Shown here: positions 52,657 through 62,457 of the stretch, piece after piece
Numbering within the stretch: position 1 is the stretch's first letter
How the letters are laid out: every line of letters begins with the position of its first letter
DNA from: Bog-756 sp963778165
GTDB taxonomy: Bacteria > Actinomycetota > Acidimicrobiia > Acidimicrobiales > RAAP-2
DNA: 64,000 nt
Assembly: GCA_963778165.1 (NCBI GenBank)
Contig: CAVZTE010000003.1
Span: forward strand, 496,001-560,000
Reading direction: 5' to 3'
Notes under the pieces: model-generated
Told to the model about the DNA's origin: nothing
Databases searched by the model: none
Seen by the model: only the letters and a program-made list of their open reading frames with translations
Position numbers and translations under genes: made by a program

Positions 52657-53953
52657 GTGACCGGGGGGGCCCGGCTGACCGGTTCGCTCACCGTTCCGGG
52701 GGACAAGTCCATCTCCCACCGGGCCCTGTTGCTGGCGGCCCTGGCCGAAGGGAGCTCGACCATCGCCGGCCTGTCCCCGGGCGACGACGTGGCCCGCACC
52801 CGGGCCGCCATCGAGGCCCTGGGCGCCGAGGTGGGAGAGGACGGCCCGGCCGTGGTGGTGCACGGGGGCCGCTCCCGCCTGCACGCCCCGGACCACCCGC
52901 TCGACCTGGGCAACTCGGGGACCGGCCTGCGCCTGTTGGCCGGCGTGGCCGCCACCCTGGCCGGGACCACCACCCTGACCGGGGACGAATCGCTCCGGCG
53001 ACGGCCCATGGACCGGATCGCCGTCCCGCTCACCGACATGGGTGCCCAGGTCAGCCGGCCAAGGCGAGCGGTGCCTGCCTCCGCTGGCCATCACCGGAGG
53101 GCCCCTCACCGGCATCGACTACACCCCGCCGGTGGCCAGCGCCCAGGTCAAGTCAGCCATCCTGTTGGCCGGCCTGGCCGCCGACGGGGAGACGGTGGTG
53201 CGCGAGCCGGTGGCCACCCGGGCGCATACCGAGGAGATGCTGGCGGCGGCCGGCGCCGACATCGCCATCGAGGGGGAGGGGGCCGGACAGGTGGTCCGGG
53301 TCCGGCGCAGCGCCCTCAACTGCGGGGCCTACACCGTGCCCGGCGACCCCTCCCAGGCCGCCTTCTGGCTGGTGGGGAGCGTGATCAGCGCCGGCAGCCT
53401 GGTCACGGTGGACGATGTGTACCTGGGTGCCGATCGCCTCGGGTTCGTGGGCGTCCTCCGCCGGATGGGGGCCACCATCGAGATCAGCGAGGCCGGCAAC
53501 GGCATCGGGTCACTGACCGCCTACACCTGCCTGCTCCACGGGACCGTGGTCGAGGCCGCCGAGATCCCCTCGCTGGACGAAGTGCCCATCCTGGCCGTGG
53601 CCGCCGCCGCCGCTCTGGGCCAGACCCGGTTCCGCGACGTCGGCGAGCTGCGGGTCAAGGAGTCCGACCGGCTGGCCGGGACCGTCGGGCTGGTGCGGGC
53701 CTTCGGGGGGGAGGCCGAGGTCGACGGGGACGATCTGGTGGTCGAGGGCCCGGGTGAACCACTCCGCCCCGGGACCTTCGACGCCGCCGGCGACCACCGT
53801 ATGGCCATGGCCGCGGCCATCGCCGCCTCCGTCTGCCCGGGGCCGGGCGATGTCTCCACCATCACCGGGTGGGAGTCGGTGGACACCAGCTACCCGGGGT
53901 TCGCCGACGATCTGGTGCGCCTCCGGTCGTCCAATCAGTTCGGTGGCCGATGA
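52657..53953 (+). CDS. aroA: EPSP synthase (3-phosphoshikimate 1-carboxyvinyltransferase; frameshifted at about 53055)
   Basis: AroA makes 5-enolpyruvylshikimate 3-phosphate in the shikimate pathway. From GTG 52657 the protein starts TGGARLTGSLTVPGDKSISH, with GDKSISHRA at the expected place, and has LGNSGTGLRLL and RRRPMDRI. Near 53055 the frame changes: deleting one C of AGCCGGCC joins MGAQVS to GQGERCLPPLAITGG, and the rest follows to LRVKESDRL and DHRMAMA, ending at 53953. The reconstructed protein has about 431 residues, the family size. The break looks like a one-base error. Upstream, ACCGACCG after tyrA's overlap hints at a further 4-bp duplication of the start region. Confidence 0.88.
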
Positions 53954-54579
53954 GCACCGACAGCGCTGCCGTCACCCTCCCGATCATCGCCATCGACGGT
54001 CCGGCCGGATCAGGCAAGTCCACCGTGTCCCGGGCCCTGGCCCACCGGCTGGGCATCGATCGCCTGGACACCGGCGCCATGTACCGGGCGGTGGCCTGGG
54101 CCGCTCTGGACCGGCAGATCGATCCCGGCGATCAGCCGGCGGTGGCGGAGTTGGCCCGCACCATCGGCATCTCCGTGGGCGAACAGGTGGAGGTGGACGG
54201 GACCGACGTCACCGAGGCCATCCGCGGGCCCGAGGTCAGCGGGGCGGTATCGGTGGTGGCCGCCAACCCCGCCGTGCGCTCGGTGCTGGTGCAACGGCAG
54301 CGGACGTGGGTGGCCGAGCGGGGTGGCGGGGTGGTCGAGGGGCGGGACATCGGCTCGGTGGTCTTCCCCGACGCCAAGGTCAAGATCTTCCTGACCGCCT
54401 CACCCGACGAGCGGGCCCGCCGGAGGCCCGAGGAGGATCAGCAGGCGCTGTCCCGGCGGGACCGGTTGGACAGCACCAGAGCGGTGTCTCCCCTGGGGGT
54501 GGCCGAGGGGGCCCTGGTCATCGACACCACCGACCGCCCGGTGGAGGACATCGTGGATCAGGTGGTGGGGTGCCTGTGA
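53950..54579 (+). CDS. cmk: Cytidylate kinase
   Basis: A 209-residue CMP/dCMP kinase. The P-loop is IDGPAGSGKSTVSRALA (GPAGSGKST at about 17-25), followed by LDTGAMYRAVAW, and EGRDIGSVVFPDAKVKIFL, all family-specific. The C-terminus is SPLGVAEGALVIDTTDRPVEDIVD. Length is close to the usual 220. The ATG overlaps the aroA stop by four bases and the stop overlaps the next gene, so it is in the middle of the overlapping operon. Confidence 0.95.
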   Translation: MSTDSAAVTLPIIAIDGPAGSGKSTVSRALAHRLGIDRLDTGAMYRAVAWAALDRQIDPGDQPAVAELARTIGISVGEQVEVDGTDVTEAIRGPEVSGAVSVVAANPAVRSVLVQRQRTWVAERGGGVVEGRDIGSVVFPDAKVKIFLTASPDERARRRPEEDQQALSRRDRLDSTRAVSPLGVAEGALVIDTTDRPVEDIVDQVVGCL

Positions 54580-55286
54580 GCGAGGACGCACCAGCAGGAA
54601 CCGGGGACGGACCCCTGGAGCTCGAGGTCCGGGTGGACACCCGGTTCACCCCCATCTACCGCTTCCTACGGGTACTGGTCCACGGCCTCAACCGCCTGCT
54701 CTTCCGGACCACCGTCGAGGGTGCCGGGAACGTGCCGGCCGAGGGACCGGTGATCATCGCCCCGGTGCACCGCTCGTTCATCGACTTCTTTGTGGCCTCG
54801 GAGGTCACCCCGCGGAAACTCCACTACATGGCCAAGGACAGCCTGTGGAAGAACTCCACGCTGGCCCGGATCCTCCCGGCCGTCGGGGCCTTTCCGGTCC
54901 ACCGGGAGTCAGCCGACCGGGAGGCCCTCCGCCGGGCCCAGCAGGTACTCGAGGCCGGCGAGGTGCTGATTCTGTTCCCCGAGGGCGAGCGCCGGACCGG
55001 TCCGGAGGTCAAGGACCTCCACGAAGGGGTGGCCTTCCTGGCCGCCCGCACCGGGGCCACCGTGGTGCCGGTGGGGATCGGGGGATCGGCGTCGGTGATG
55101 CCCAAGGGGAAGAAGGTGCCCCGGCCCCGGCACGTCCACCTGGTGGTGGGGGAGCCCCTGCAGCCCCCCGCCCGCACCGGCAGCGGGCGAACTTCGCGGA
55201 GCCAGGTCCACCAGCTCACCGAGGAGCTGACCCAGTCGGTCCAGAACCTCTACGACCGCTCGGTGGAGGTCACCCGGCGCTACTGA
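54576..55286 (+). CDS. plsC: 1-acylglycerol-3-phosphate acyltransferase family protein
   Basis: A 236-residue PlsC-like acyltransferase from GTG 54576, overlapping cmk by four bases. The acyltransferase motif I is HRSFIDF (H-x4-D), motif III is FPEGERRTG with the substrate-binding Glu and Arg, and VPVGIGGSA is the last conserved strand. It should acylate lysophosphatidate to phosphatidate at the membrane. In other actinobacteria a gene of this kind also follows cmk and precedes der. Confidence 0.9.
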   Translation: MSEDAPAGTGDGPLELEVRVDTRFTPIYRFLRVLVHGLNRLLFRTTVEGAGNVPAEGPVIIAPVHRSFIDFFVASEVTPRKLHYMAKDSLWKNSTLARILPAVGAFPVHRESADREALRRAQQVLEAGEVLILFPEGERRTGPEVKDLHEGVAFLAARTGATVVPVGIGGSASVMPKGKKVPRPRHVHLVVGEPLQPPARTGSGRTSRSQVHQLTEELTQSVQNLYDRSVEVTRRY

Positions 55287-55302
55287 GCCCGGGCCGTGGA
55301 AC

Positions 55303-56154
55303 TTACGACCGTTGCTGGTTGGACTTCTTCACCCGGAGCCAGGTGGTCCCGATGACCTTGGCGTACTGCAGGCCGAACACCAGGTTTCCGCCCTTCTTGG
55401 AGACCCCCGAGGCCCGGGGATGCCACACCGTGGGCTGCTCGGTGATCCGCCAGCCCCGGCTGGAGCTGGTGATGACCACTTCGGACGTCTGGTACTGGTC
55501 CTGGATCAGGTAGGGGACGATGTCGTTGAGTCAACTCGATCTTGAAGGCCCGGTAGCCGTTGGAGGAGTCGGTCAGCTCCTGCCCGGCGATGTTGTTGAG
55601 TATCGAGGCGTAGAGCTTGACCCCGGCCTCGGCGGAAGCGGTCGGTGGTCTGGTCGACGCCCAACCGCCGCGAGGCGATGACGAAGTCCGCTTCGTCATC
55701 GAGGAGGGGCTGCACCATGAGTGGCCAGCTCGGCCGGATCGTTCTGCCCGTCGGCGTCCAGGGTCACCACGTAGCGGGCCCCGTGGGCCGCCGCCAGCTG
55801 ATAGCCCAGCTTGAGAGCCGCGCCCTGGCCCATGTTGACCGGCAGGATGCAGGTGTAGACCCCGGCGTCCAGAGCCACGCCGGCGGTGTCGTCGGTCCCT
55901 CCGTCCACCACCACCAGGGTCGAGACCTCGAGGTCGCCGACCAGCGTGGGCATGGCCTTGAGGACGTCGCCGATATTGCGCTCCTCGTTGTACGCGGCCA
56001 CCAGGGCCACGATCGGCCCGAACTTGACCCCGGGATACCGGCTCTCGAAATCGGAGCGGGCCCGGTCGAGGGCGAACTTGCGGAGCTCGGTGATCCGCTT
56101 CTTCCCCCGTGAGTCGGGGCGGGTGAGCCAGCGGTGCTTCTGGGTGGGCGACAT
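55303..56154 (-). CDS. GT2-family glycosyltransferase (three one-base insertions)
   Basis: Start ATG 56154 overlaps the HD gene stop. The sense strand reads VALVAAYNEERNIGDVLKAMP, VVVDGGTDDTAGVAL and LDADGQNDPAEL, a GT2 nucleotide-sugar fold of the dolichol-phosphate-mannose-synthase type. The frame is then interrupted near 55722, 55629 and 55531, each time by one extra T on the plus strand (A on the coding strand). Removing them restores PLLDDEADFVIASRRLG, RFRRAGVKLYASILNN, SNGYRAFKIELLNDIV and a tail ending LRVKKSNQQRS with about 282 residues. Three identical-type insertions in one gene point to a sequencing problem. A lipid-linked sugar transferase is the likely role. Confidence 0.78.
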
Positions 56155-56733
56155 CAGATGAACATCTTCGGGTTGGAGAAGACGGCTCGCACCTTGGGCT
56201 CGAAGTGGGAGAGGGGCTCGGGTGGGGAAGTCGGCATCGAAGCTGTTCTGGTCCCACTCGTCGGCGAACTGCTCGGCCAGCTCGAACCAGGGCTGGTCCC
56301 GGTACCGGTCCCGCTTGTCCGGATCCATGTCGAAGTGGTGGTAGTAGTGCCGACCCTGGAAGTCCTGATGGGCCGCGATGACCTCGGTGACCTCGGGTCG
56401 GACGTAGGGCCGGAGGATTTCGGCGGCGATCCGGGGATGGTTGGGCACGCACACGGCCTTGCCGATGTCGTGGCAGAGGGAGGCCACCACCATCTCGTCG
56501 TCGGCACCCGCCTGCTCGGCCCGGGTGGCGGTCTGGAGGCAGTGGGTCAGCTGGTCGACGGCGAACCCGTCGACCAGTTCGGAGAGCGACTCCAGCATGG
56601 CCAGGATCCGGTCCGGCACCCGGCTCTGGTTCTGTACGGTCTCCGTCCCGATGACCATCCAGTCGTCACGGGAAGAGCGATCCATCCGGGTGAACGAGGT
56701 CCGTGTTGCAGTCGAAGTGCCCATGGCGGACAT
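56154..56733 (-). CDS. HD-domain phosphohydrolase-like protein (frameshifted near 56220)
   Basis: From ATG 56733 or 56724 the protein has an HD domain: THCLQTATRAEQAG, the VASLCHDIGKAV motif with the metal-binding His-Asp, then IAAHQDFQGRHYYHHF and the PWFELAEQFADEWDQNSFDADFP block, which is close to uncharacterised HD proteins related to inositol-oxygenase-like folds. The last 20 residues are in the next frame: one extra base in the GGG run at about 56220-56222 (plus strand) must be removed to reach EPLSHFEPKVRAVF and a stop at 56154. About 192 residues. The substrate is not known. It is coupled to the downstream glycosyltransferase by a 3-base overlap. Confidence 0.72.
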
Positions 56734-56912
56734 TGTCGCACCAAATTGGGCCTTTCGGCACCTGGAACTCCGCCGGGACGATCTGGAACTCAGCTGGCCA
56801 GATGTTCCAGCACGTCGGAGGCCTCGGTGTCCCGGTCGTCGGTCAGCACCGTCGCCGTACTCGCTGCCGTCTCCCTCGGGTCCGCCCGACGAGCGGCCCG
56901 GGGCGCCGTTCA

Positions 56913-57882
56913 TCAAGACCAGTGCCGCCTCGAGGCCCGGAGCAGCTCGCGCAGTTCCGGCGGGGGAGGGAAGTACTCCTCTTCCACCGTGACGGGGGAT
57001 CGCTCCACGCCGTGCACCGGATCGAGGTGCTCCAGCACCGCCTGCACCAGGGCCTCGGGCGCGGACGCCCCGGCCGTGACGCCGACGGTGCCGGACAGGT
57101 CGTCGGGCAGCTCGGAAGCGTCGTTGACCCGGACCACCCTCGGGCATCCGAAGGCCACCGCCACCTGTTCGAGGGCCACGGTGTTGGAGGAGTTCTCCGA
57201 ACCGATCACCACCACCGAGTCGGCTCCGGCCGGCGATGCGCCTTGAGCGCGGCCTGCCGGTTGGTGGTGGCAAAACAGAGATCGCTCCGGTTGGGCATCC
57301 ACAGGTCGGGAAAGCGCTGGCGGGCCCGGTCGACGATGCCGGACCACTCGTCGTGGCTGAGGGTGGTCTGGGCCAGCAGCGCCACCGGGCGGTGCTCGGC
57401 CATCCTCATCGTCCAGGCCGGACAGCTCGTCCACGTCCTCGGCCCGCTCGAGCAGGCGCACCGAGTCGGGGGCCACCGCCATGGTGCCGACGGCCTCCTC
57501 GTGGCCGTGATGGCCGACGTAGAGGACGGTGTAGCCCTTTCGGGACCGGACCTTGAGCTCGTGGTGGACCTTGGTCACCAAGCGGGCAGACCGCGTCGAC
57601 CACCACCCGGCCCTCGGTGCGGGCGGCGTCGACCACGCCGGGGGCCGAGCCGTGGGCCGAGAGCATGAGGGGCGCTCCGGCCGGGACGTCGTCCACATCG
57701 TCGACGAAGACCACCCCCTGGGCCCGGAACTGGTCGACCACATGACGGTTGTGGACGATCTCGTGATAGCAGTAGACCGGGGGCTCGAAGACCTTGACCA
57801 TCCAGGCCAGGGCCTTGATGGCCTTCTCCACCCCGGCACAGAACCCCCTCGGTTCGGCTAGCAGCACACGGTCGACAGCCAC
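56913..57882 (-). CDS. ispH: 4-hydroxy-3-methylbut-2-enyl diphosphate reductase (frameshifted at about 57582, 57408 and 57240)
   Basis: IspH is the last enzyme of the MEP isoprenoid pathway and holds a [4Fe-4S] cluster. From GTG 57882 the product reads VDRVLLAEPRGFCAGVEKAI (first Cys), PLMLSAHGSAPGVV and VVDAVCPL (second Cys); another frame continues VTKVHHELKVRSRKGYTVLYVGHHGHEEAVGT; a third reads RPVALLAQTTLSHDEW and DLCFATTNRQAAL (third Cys); a last shift gives SVVVIGSENSSNTVALEQVA and GASAPEALV to a stop at 56913. All three cluster cysteines and the TTNR motif are present, so the gene is whole in content. The breaks are one-base gains near 57582 and 57408 and a net two-base gain or one-base loss near 57240. 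An essential gene with three breaks is most likely misread. Confidence 0.85.
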
Positions 57883-57959
57883 CCGTTCAGGGTACCGGGG
57901 CGGTCGGGGCCGGTGGTCCCCGACGCCGGGAAGCCCAAGGGGACCAGGTAGCCTGGGAA

Positions 57960-59420
57960 ATGTCGGCGCCCAAAGTGACGACGGCACCCAAGGTCGTCGC
58001 CGTATCCCCGGATCCTCACCGGCCGACCGGTCCGGCCTGCGCCCGGGCGACGCCATCCTCCTCCTCAACGGCCGGTCGCCCCGCGACGTCATCGAGTACA
58101 GCCTGTTGGTGGACGAAGCCGAGTTGGACCTGGTGGTAACCCGGCCCGGCGTAGCGGATCCCTTCGCCATCGAGGTGTCCAAGGAGCCCGGTCAGCCCCT
58201 GGGGGCCGAAGTGGCCTCGGCGGTCTTCGACCGGGTCCGTACCTGCGACAACCACTGCGAGTTCTGCTTCATCCACCAGCTGCCCAAGGGGATGCGGCGC
58301 AGCCTCTCCCTCAAGGACGACGACTACCGCCTGTCCTTCCTCTACGGCAACTTCACCACCCTGACCCGCTTCACCGAGATGGACCTCGAGCGGGTGCTCA
58401 CCGAGCGGCTGAGCCCGCTGTTCGTCTCCATCCATGCCACCGACCCGGACATCCGCGCCGACCTCCTGCGCAATCGCCGCGGGGCCACCAGCCTGCGGTG
58501 GCTGCAGGCCCTGCTCGATGGGGGCATCGAGGTGCACGGCCAGGTGGTGGTGTGCCCGGGCAAGAACGACGGGGCCATCCTGCACGACACCCTGGCCGGC
58601 GTGCTGGACCGGTACCCGACCCTGGCCACGGTGGCCTGCGTGCCCCTCGGGGTCAGCCGCTTCTCCCACGAAGCGGCCATGCGACCCCACACCGTCGAGG
58701 AGGCCGCCGCGGTCTGCGACGCCGTGGAGCTGTGGCAGGACACCTTCCTCGCCGCCATCGGGCGACGGATGGTCTTCGCCGCCGACGAGTACTACCTGAT
58801 GGCCGAACGGCCCTTCCCGCCGGCCCAGACCTATGAGGGCTTCCCCCAACACGAGAACGGACTGGGCATGGCCCGGGCCTTCGAGGCGGCCTTCGGTGGG
58901 GACGAGCGGGCCGCCCTCGGGGTCCGACCTGGCTTCTTCGCCGCCGTCGACGGGGCCCCGGCCCTCGGCTACCGCGCCCCCCGATCCCAGCCGGTGGGGG
59001 AGCGGGCCACCGATTCGGCTCCCATCGCCATCCTGACCGGAGAGTACGGGGCACGGGTGCTCGGCCCCCTGGTGGACTCGCTGGCCCGCGACGACATCCG
59101 CCTGGTGCCGGTGGCCAATCACTTCTTCGGCGGGCAACATCGGGGTGTCCGGACTGCTCACCGGAACCGATCTGGTCGAGGTGCTCCGTCACGAGCCGGA
59201 GGGCCACCGGTACCTGCTCCCCGACTCGTGCCTCTCCGAGGGCCGGTTCCTCGACGACCTGACCGTCGGCGACCTGCCCCGCCCCGTCGAGGTCGTCCCC
59301 ACCGACGGCCTCTCCCTTCGCCGGGCCCTCGAAGGCCCGGCTCCCATCCCCGACCAACGCGGATGTCGGGGAACGGCCGCTCCCGAACGCGTGCCGGTGG
59401 CCATCGGGGCCTCCCGATGA
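57960..59420 (+). CDS. DUF512 radical-SAM-like protein with PDZ-like N-terminus (frameshifted near 58008 and 59133)
   Basis: From ATG 57960 the product opens MSAPKVTTAPKVVAVSP, then a one-base loss in a CCCC run at 58006-58009 shifts to GSSPADRSGLRPGDAILLLNG, a PDZ-like fold. Next comes RTCDNHCEFCFIHQLPKGMR with the radical-SAM type cysteines (CDNHCEFC), the YRLSFLYGNFTTLT block and the DUF512 domain. A one-base gain at about 59133 must be removed to join NHFFGG to NIGVSGLLTGTDLVEVLRH, ending at 59420. The family is conserved in bacteria, often upstream of der, as here (overlap ATGA at 59417). Its reaction is unknown. Confidence 0.8.
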
Positions 59421-60807
59421 CTCCGACCCCGGGCAGTGGAGGCAGTGCGAGGGACCGACCCCTGGTGGTGATCGCCGGGCGGCCCAACGTGGGCAAGTCC
59501 ACCTTGGTCAACCGCATCGTGGGCCGTCGGGCCGCGGTGGTGGAGGAGCGGCCCGGGGTCACCCGCGACCGCAAGGAGCTCGACGCCGAGTGGTGCGGGC
59601 ACCCCTTCACCGTGGTGGACACCGGTGGATGGCTCTCCTCCGACGATCCTCTCGATTCCCAGGTGACGGCGCAGGCCGAACGGGCCATTGCCGAGGCCGA
59701 CGTGGTCCTGTTGGTGGTGGACGTGACCGTGGGGTTGATCGACGAGGACATGGCCGTGGCCCGGTTGCTCAAGCGCTCGGGCCGGCCGGTGCGGGTGGTG
59801 GTCAACAAGGTGGACTCCTCCCAGCGGGAGGCCGACGCCTGGGACGCCATGGCCCTCGGGCTGGGCGACCCTGGCCCATCAGTGCGTTGCACGGGCGGGG
59901 GACCGGGGACCTCCTCGACGACGTGGTGCGCCTGCTCCCCGAGCCCGCCTCGACCGGTGACGATGCCCATCACGCCCTGACCGGCGACGGCGCCGATGAC
60001 ACGTCGGCCGACAGCACCGTGCCCCGGGTGGCGCTGGTGGGTCGGCCCAACGTGGGGAAGTCCACCTTGTTCAACCGATTGGTCGGGGACGAACGGTCGG
60101 TGACCCACGACGCCCCGGGCACCACGCGGGACTCGGTGGACACGGTGGTGGAGACGCCCGAGGGAACGGTGTGCTTCATCGACACCGCCGGCATGCGACG
60201 CAAGTCACGAACCGAGCGGGGGACCGAGTACTTCTCCGTGCTGCGGGCCCTCGACTCCCTCGACCGCGCCGACATCGCCCTGTTGATCATCGATGCCACT
60301 GCCGGGGTGACCCACCAGGACCAGCGGTTGGCCGAACGCATCGGGGCCTCGGGCTGTCCCACGGTGGTCGTGCTCAACAAGTGGGAGTTGATCGCCACCG
60401 AGGACCGCAACGACATCCTGGTGGACATCGGTGACCGGCTGGCGTTCCTGGGTGACGCCCCGGTGCTCAAGATCAGTGCGCTGTCCGGGCTCGGCGTCCA
60501 CAACATCCTGCCGGCGGTGGCGGCGGCCGAGGAGGCCTACCACTCCCGGGTTCCGACCGGCGAGCTCAACCGGGCCCTCAAATCGATCCAGATGGCCCAC
60601 CCTCCGGTCGGAGCCAAAATCCAGTACGCGGTGCAAGGGGCCAACGACCCGCCCACGTTCACGCTCTTCACCAACGGCCGGCTGCAGCCCACCTACCTCC
60701 GTTACGTGGAGCGCGGGCTGCGAGAGCGGTTCGAGCTCGGACCCACGCCGATCAAACTGAGGGTGCGGGCCAAAGGGGCGAACGGCGGTGGGGGTCGGAG
60801 GCGATGA
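59417..60807 (+). CDS. der: Ribosome biogenesis GTPase Der/EngA (frameshifted near 59876)
   Basis: Der has two GTPase domains and acts in 50S subunit assembly. The first P-loop is IAGRPNVGKSTL (21-30) with VVDTGGW as G3. The frame is then lost near 59876; adding one C to the CCC run at 59875-59877 gives GDPGPISALHGRGTGDLLDD, continuing into the second domain with ALVGRPNVGKSTLFN, FIDTAGMRRKS and NKWEL, and a KH-like C-terminus ending at 60807. About 463 residues, the family length. Both P-loops are intact. It is coupled to the DUF512 gene by a 4-base overlap. Confidence 0.92.
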
Positions 60808-60837
60808 CCAGGTTCGTTGGCCCGGGAAGGAACTGCC

Positions 60838-61035
60838 TTGCCTTGGTGTGAGGAGTGCGACCAACGCGTCCTGACTGACGAGCTGACCGATGAGGGGACC
60901 TGCCCCGACTGCGGTTCCACACCCCTCGAACATCGCAAATCGCCCTGGTACTTCAAATTCATGCTGGTGGCCAGCGTGATCTACCTCGGCTACCGGGCCT
61001 TCCAGGGGATCACCTGGATGGTCCACCACGTGTAG
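60838..61035 (+). CDS. Small zinc-ribbon membrane protein
   Basis: A 65-residue protein. TTG 60838 is chosen because AAGGA lies six bases upstream, ahead of the upstream TTG 60817. The N-terminal half is a zinc ribbon, CEECDQR then CPDCGS, and the C-terminal half one membrane helix (FKFMLVASVIYLGYRAF) ending ITWMVHHV. It follows der on the same strand by 30 bases. Proteins of this plan downstream of der are known in actinobacteria and have no assigned role. Confidence 0.65.
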   Translation: MPWCEECDQRVLTDELTDEGTCPDCGSTPLEHRKSPWYFKFMLVASVIYLGYRAFQGITWMVHHV

Positions 61036-61138
61036 CTGACCTGGGGGCGGACACACACCGTGGTCATCACACCACCGAGCGTCGGCTTTCGGGACTCCAC
61101 CCGGATGTCGGCATGGGCGTTTGGGTAGGGAAGTACCT

Positions 61139-62155
61139 ATGATCCCGACGATGACTGAAGACCGTGCCACCACCGCGCCGCCTGCCGATCTGAGCGGTGC
61201 CGACCTCGCCGACGCCGACCTGACCGGTATCGATCTCGAGGGGCGGAACCTGTCCGGTGCCGATCTGACCGGGGCCAACCTCTCCGGGGCCAACCTCCGC
61301 AATACCAACCTGACGGACGCCGACCTGTCCGACGCGGCGCTTTCGGGCACCGAGTTGGGCGGGGCCAACCTCACCGGCGCCGACCTGTCCAACGCCAACC
61401 TGCGGGAGCGTGATCTGACCTACGCCGAACTGACCGGGGCCAAACTGGTCGACGCCGACCTGGCTCGGGCCGACCTCAGCTGGGCCGATCTGTCCGGGGC
61501 CGATCTCAAGCACGTTCGCATGGAGGGGGCCAACCTGACCGGCGCCAACCTGAGCAAGGCCGACCTGGCCCACGCCAATCTGCTCGGTGCCAACCTGACC
61601 GGGGCCAACCTGACTGACGCCGACCTGTCCGACGCCGATCTGGGTCGGGCCAGCCTGACCGACGCCGATCTGTCCGGGGCCAACCTGACCGACGCCAACC
61701 TGGGTCGAGTCGATCTGACCGAGGTGATCCTCTCCGGTGCCGACCTCACCGGGGCCAACCTGGGCCGGGCCAAGCTCATCGATGCCGACCTTTCCGATGC
61801 CAACCTGGGCAAGGCCAATCTCAACGAGGCCGACCTGTGCGGAGCGGTGCTGGCCAACGCCAACCTGGGCGACGTGAACCTCACCGACGTGGATCTGTCC
61901 GGTGCCGACCTCACCGGCGCCGACCTGAGTGGCGCCGATCTGAGTGGTGCCGACCTGACCGGGACCATCCTCCCCGATGCCGACCTGGGCAAGGCCAATC
62001 TGACCGAGGCCAGCCTCACCGACGCCGACCTGACCGACGTCAATCTGGGCAAGGCCAAGCTGAACGACGCCGAGCTGTCCGGTGCCGACCTGTCGGGCGC
62101 CAACCTCCACGGCGCCGACCTGTCCGGGGCCAACGTCACCGACGTCACCTGGTAG
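61139..62155 (+). CDS. Pentapeptide-repeat protein
   Basis: A 338-residue protein whose whole body (residues about 17-330) is a tandem array of A-[DN]-L-x-x pentapeptides, about 60 units, with a quadrilateral beta-helix predicted. The start ATG 61139 has AGGGAAG in place; the next Met (61151) is possible. Repeats are regular enough that the period of 15 bases is visible in the DNA. Pentapeptide proteins of the MfpA/Qnr type mimic DNA and protect gyrase, but that requires specific loops and a dimer tail that I do not see, so only the fold is assigned. Confidence 0.85.
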   Translation: MIPTMTEDRATTAPPADLSGADLADADLTGIDLEGRNLSGADLTGANLSGANLRNTNLTDADLSDAALSGTELGGANLTGADLSNANLRERDLTYAELTGAKLVDADLARADLSWADLSGADLKHVRMEGANLTGANLSKADLAHANLLGANLTGANLTDADLSDADLGRASLTDADLSGANLTDANLGRVDLTEVILSGADLTGANLGRAKLIDADLSDANLGKANLNEADLCGAVLANANLGDVNLTDVDLSGADLTGADLSGADLSGADLTGTILPDADLGKANLTEASLTDADLTDVNLGKAKLNDAELSGADLSGANLHGADLSGANVTDVTW

Positions 62156-62457
62156 CACCCCTCAGGGTCATCGTGTGGCTCTCTGGTCGACCAGATCGCT
62201 ATAGCCCCTGCTAGATGGAAGTCATCATGTTTGCTTCTGGCCGACATCAAGACATCTCCTGACGAGCAGGAGGCGGCTCTTGAGCCGGTAGTCCAACGCC
62301 CGGGAATCGTGGGTCGCCTCCTCCACAGGATTCCTATGTGACAGCACGATGGCAGGCGCAACCTTAAAACCATTGCCAGGAATGGAATGTCGTCAATTTT
62401 GAGGTTGTCCACCGCCATTGCCTGTGAGAGCATGCCCGCGAGCAGAGGGGGTGCCGG
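62156..62457. other. Intergenic region before the second propeller gene
   Basis: About 300 bases without a supported gene. Near its 3' end is GCGAGCAGAGGGGGTGC, the same ribosome-binding context as that before the first propeller copy (GCGAGCAGAGGGGGTGC), so homology between the copies extends a little upstream of their starts. Confidence 0.5.

Noticed and set aside
50339..60807. Programmed frameshifting as explanation for broken genes
   Set aside because: No slippery heptamers with downstream structures were seen, and the affected families are not known for recoding; scattered one-base indels fit error better.
61067..62158. A 363-codon antisense frame of GxGQ repeats
   Set aside because: By-product of the 15-base pentapeptide repeat.
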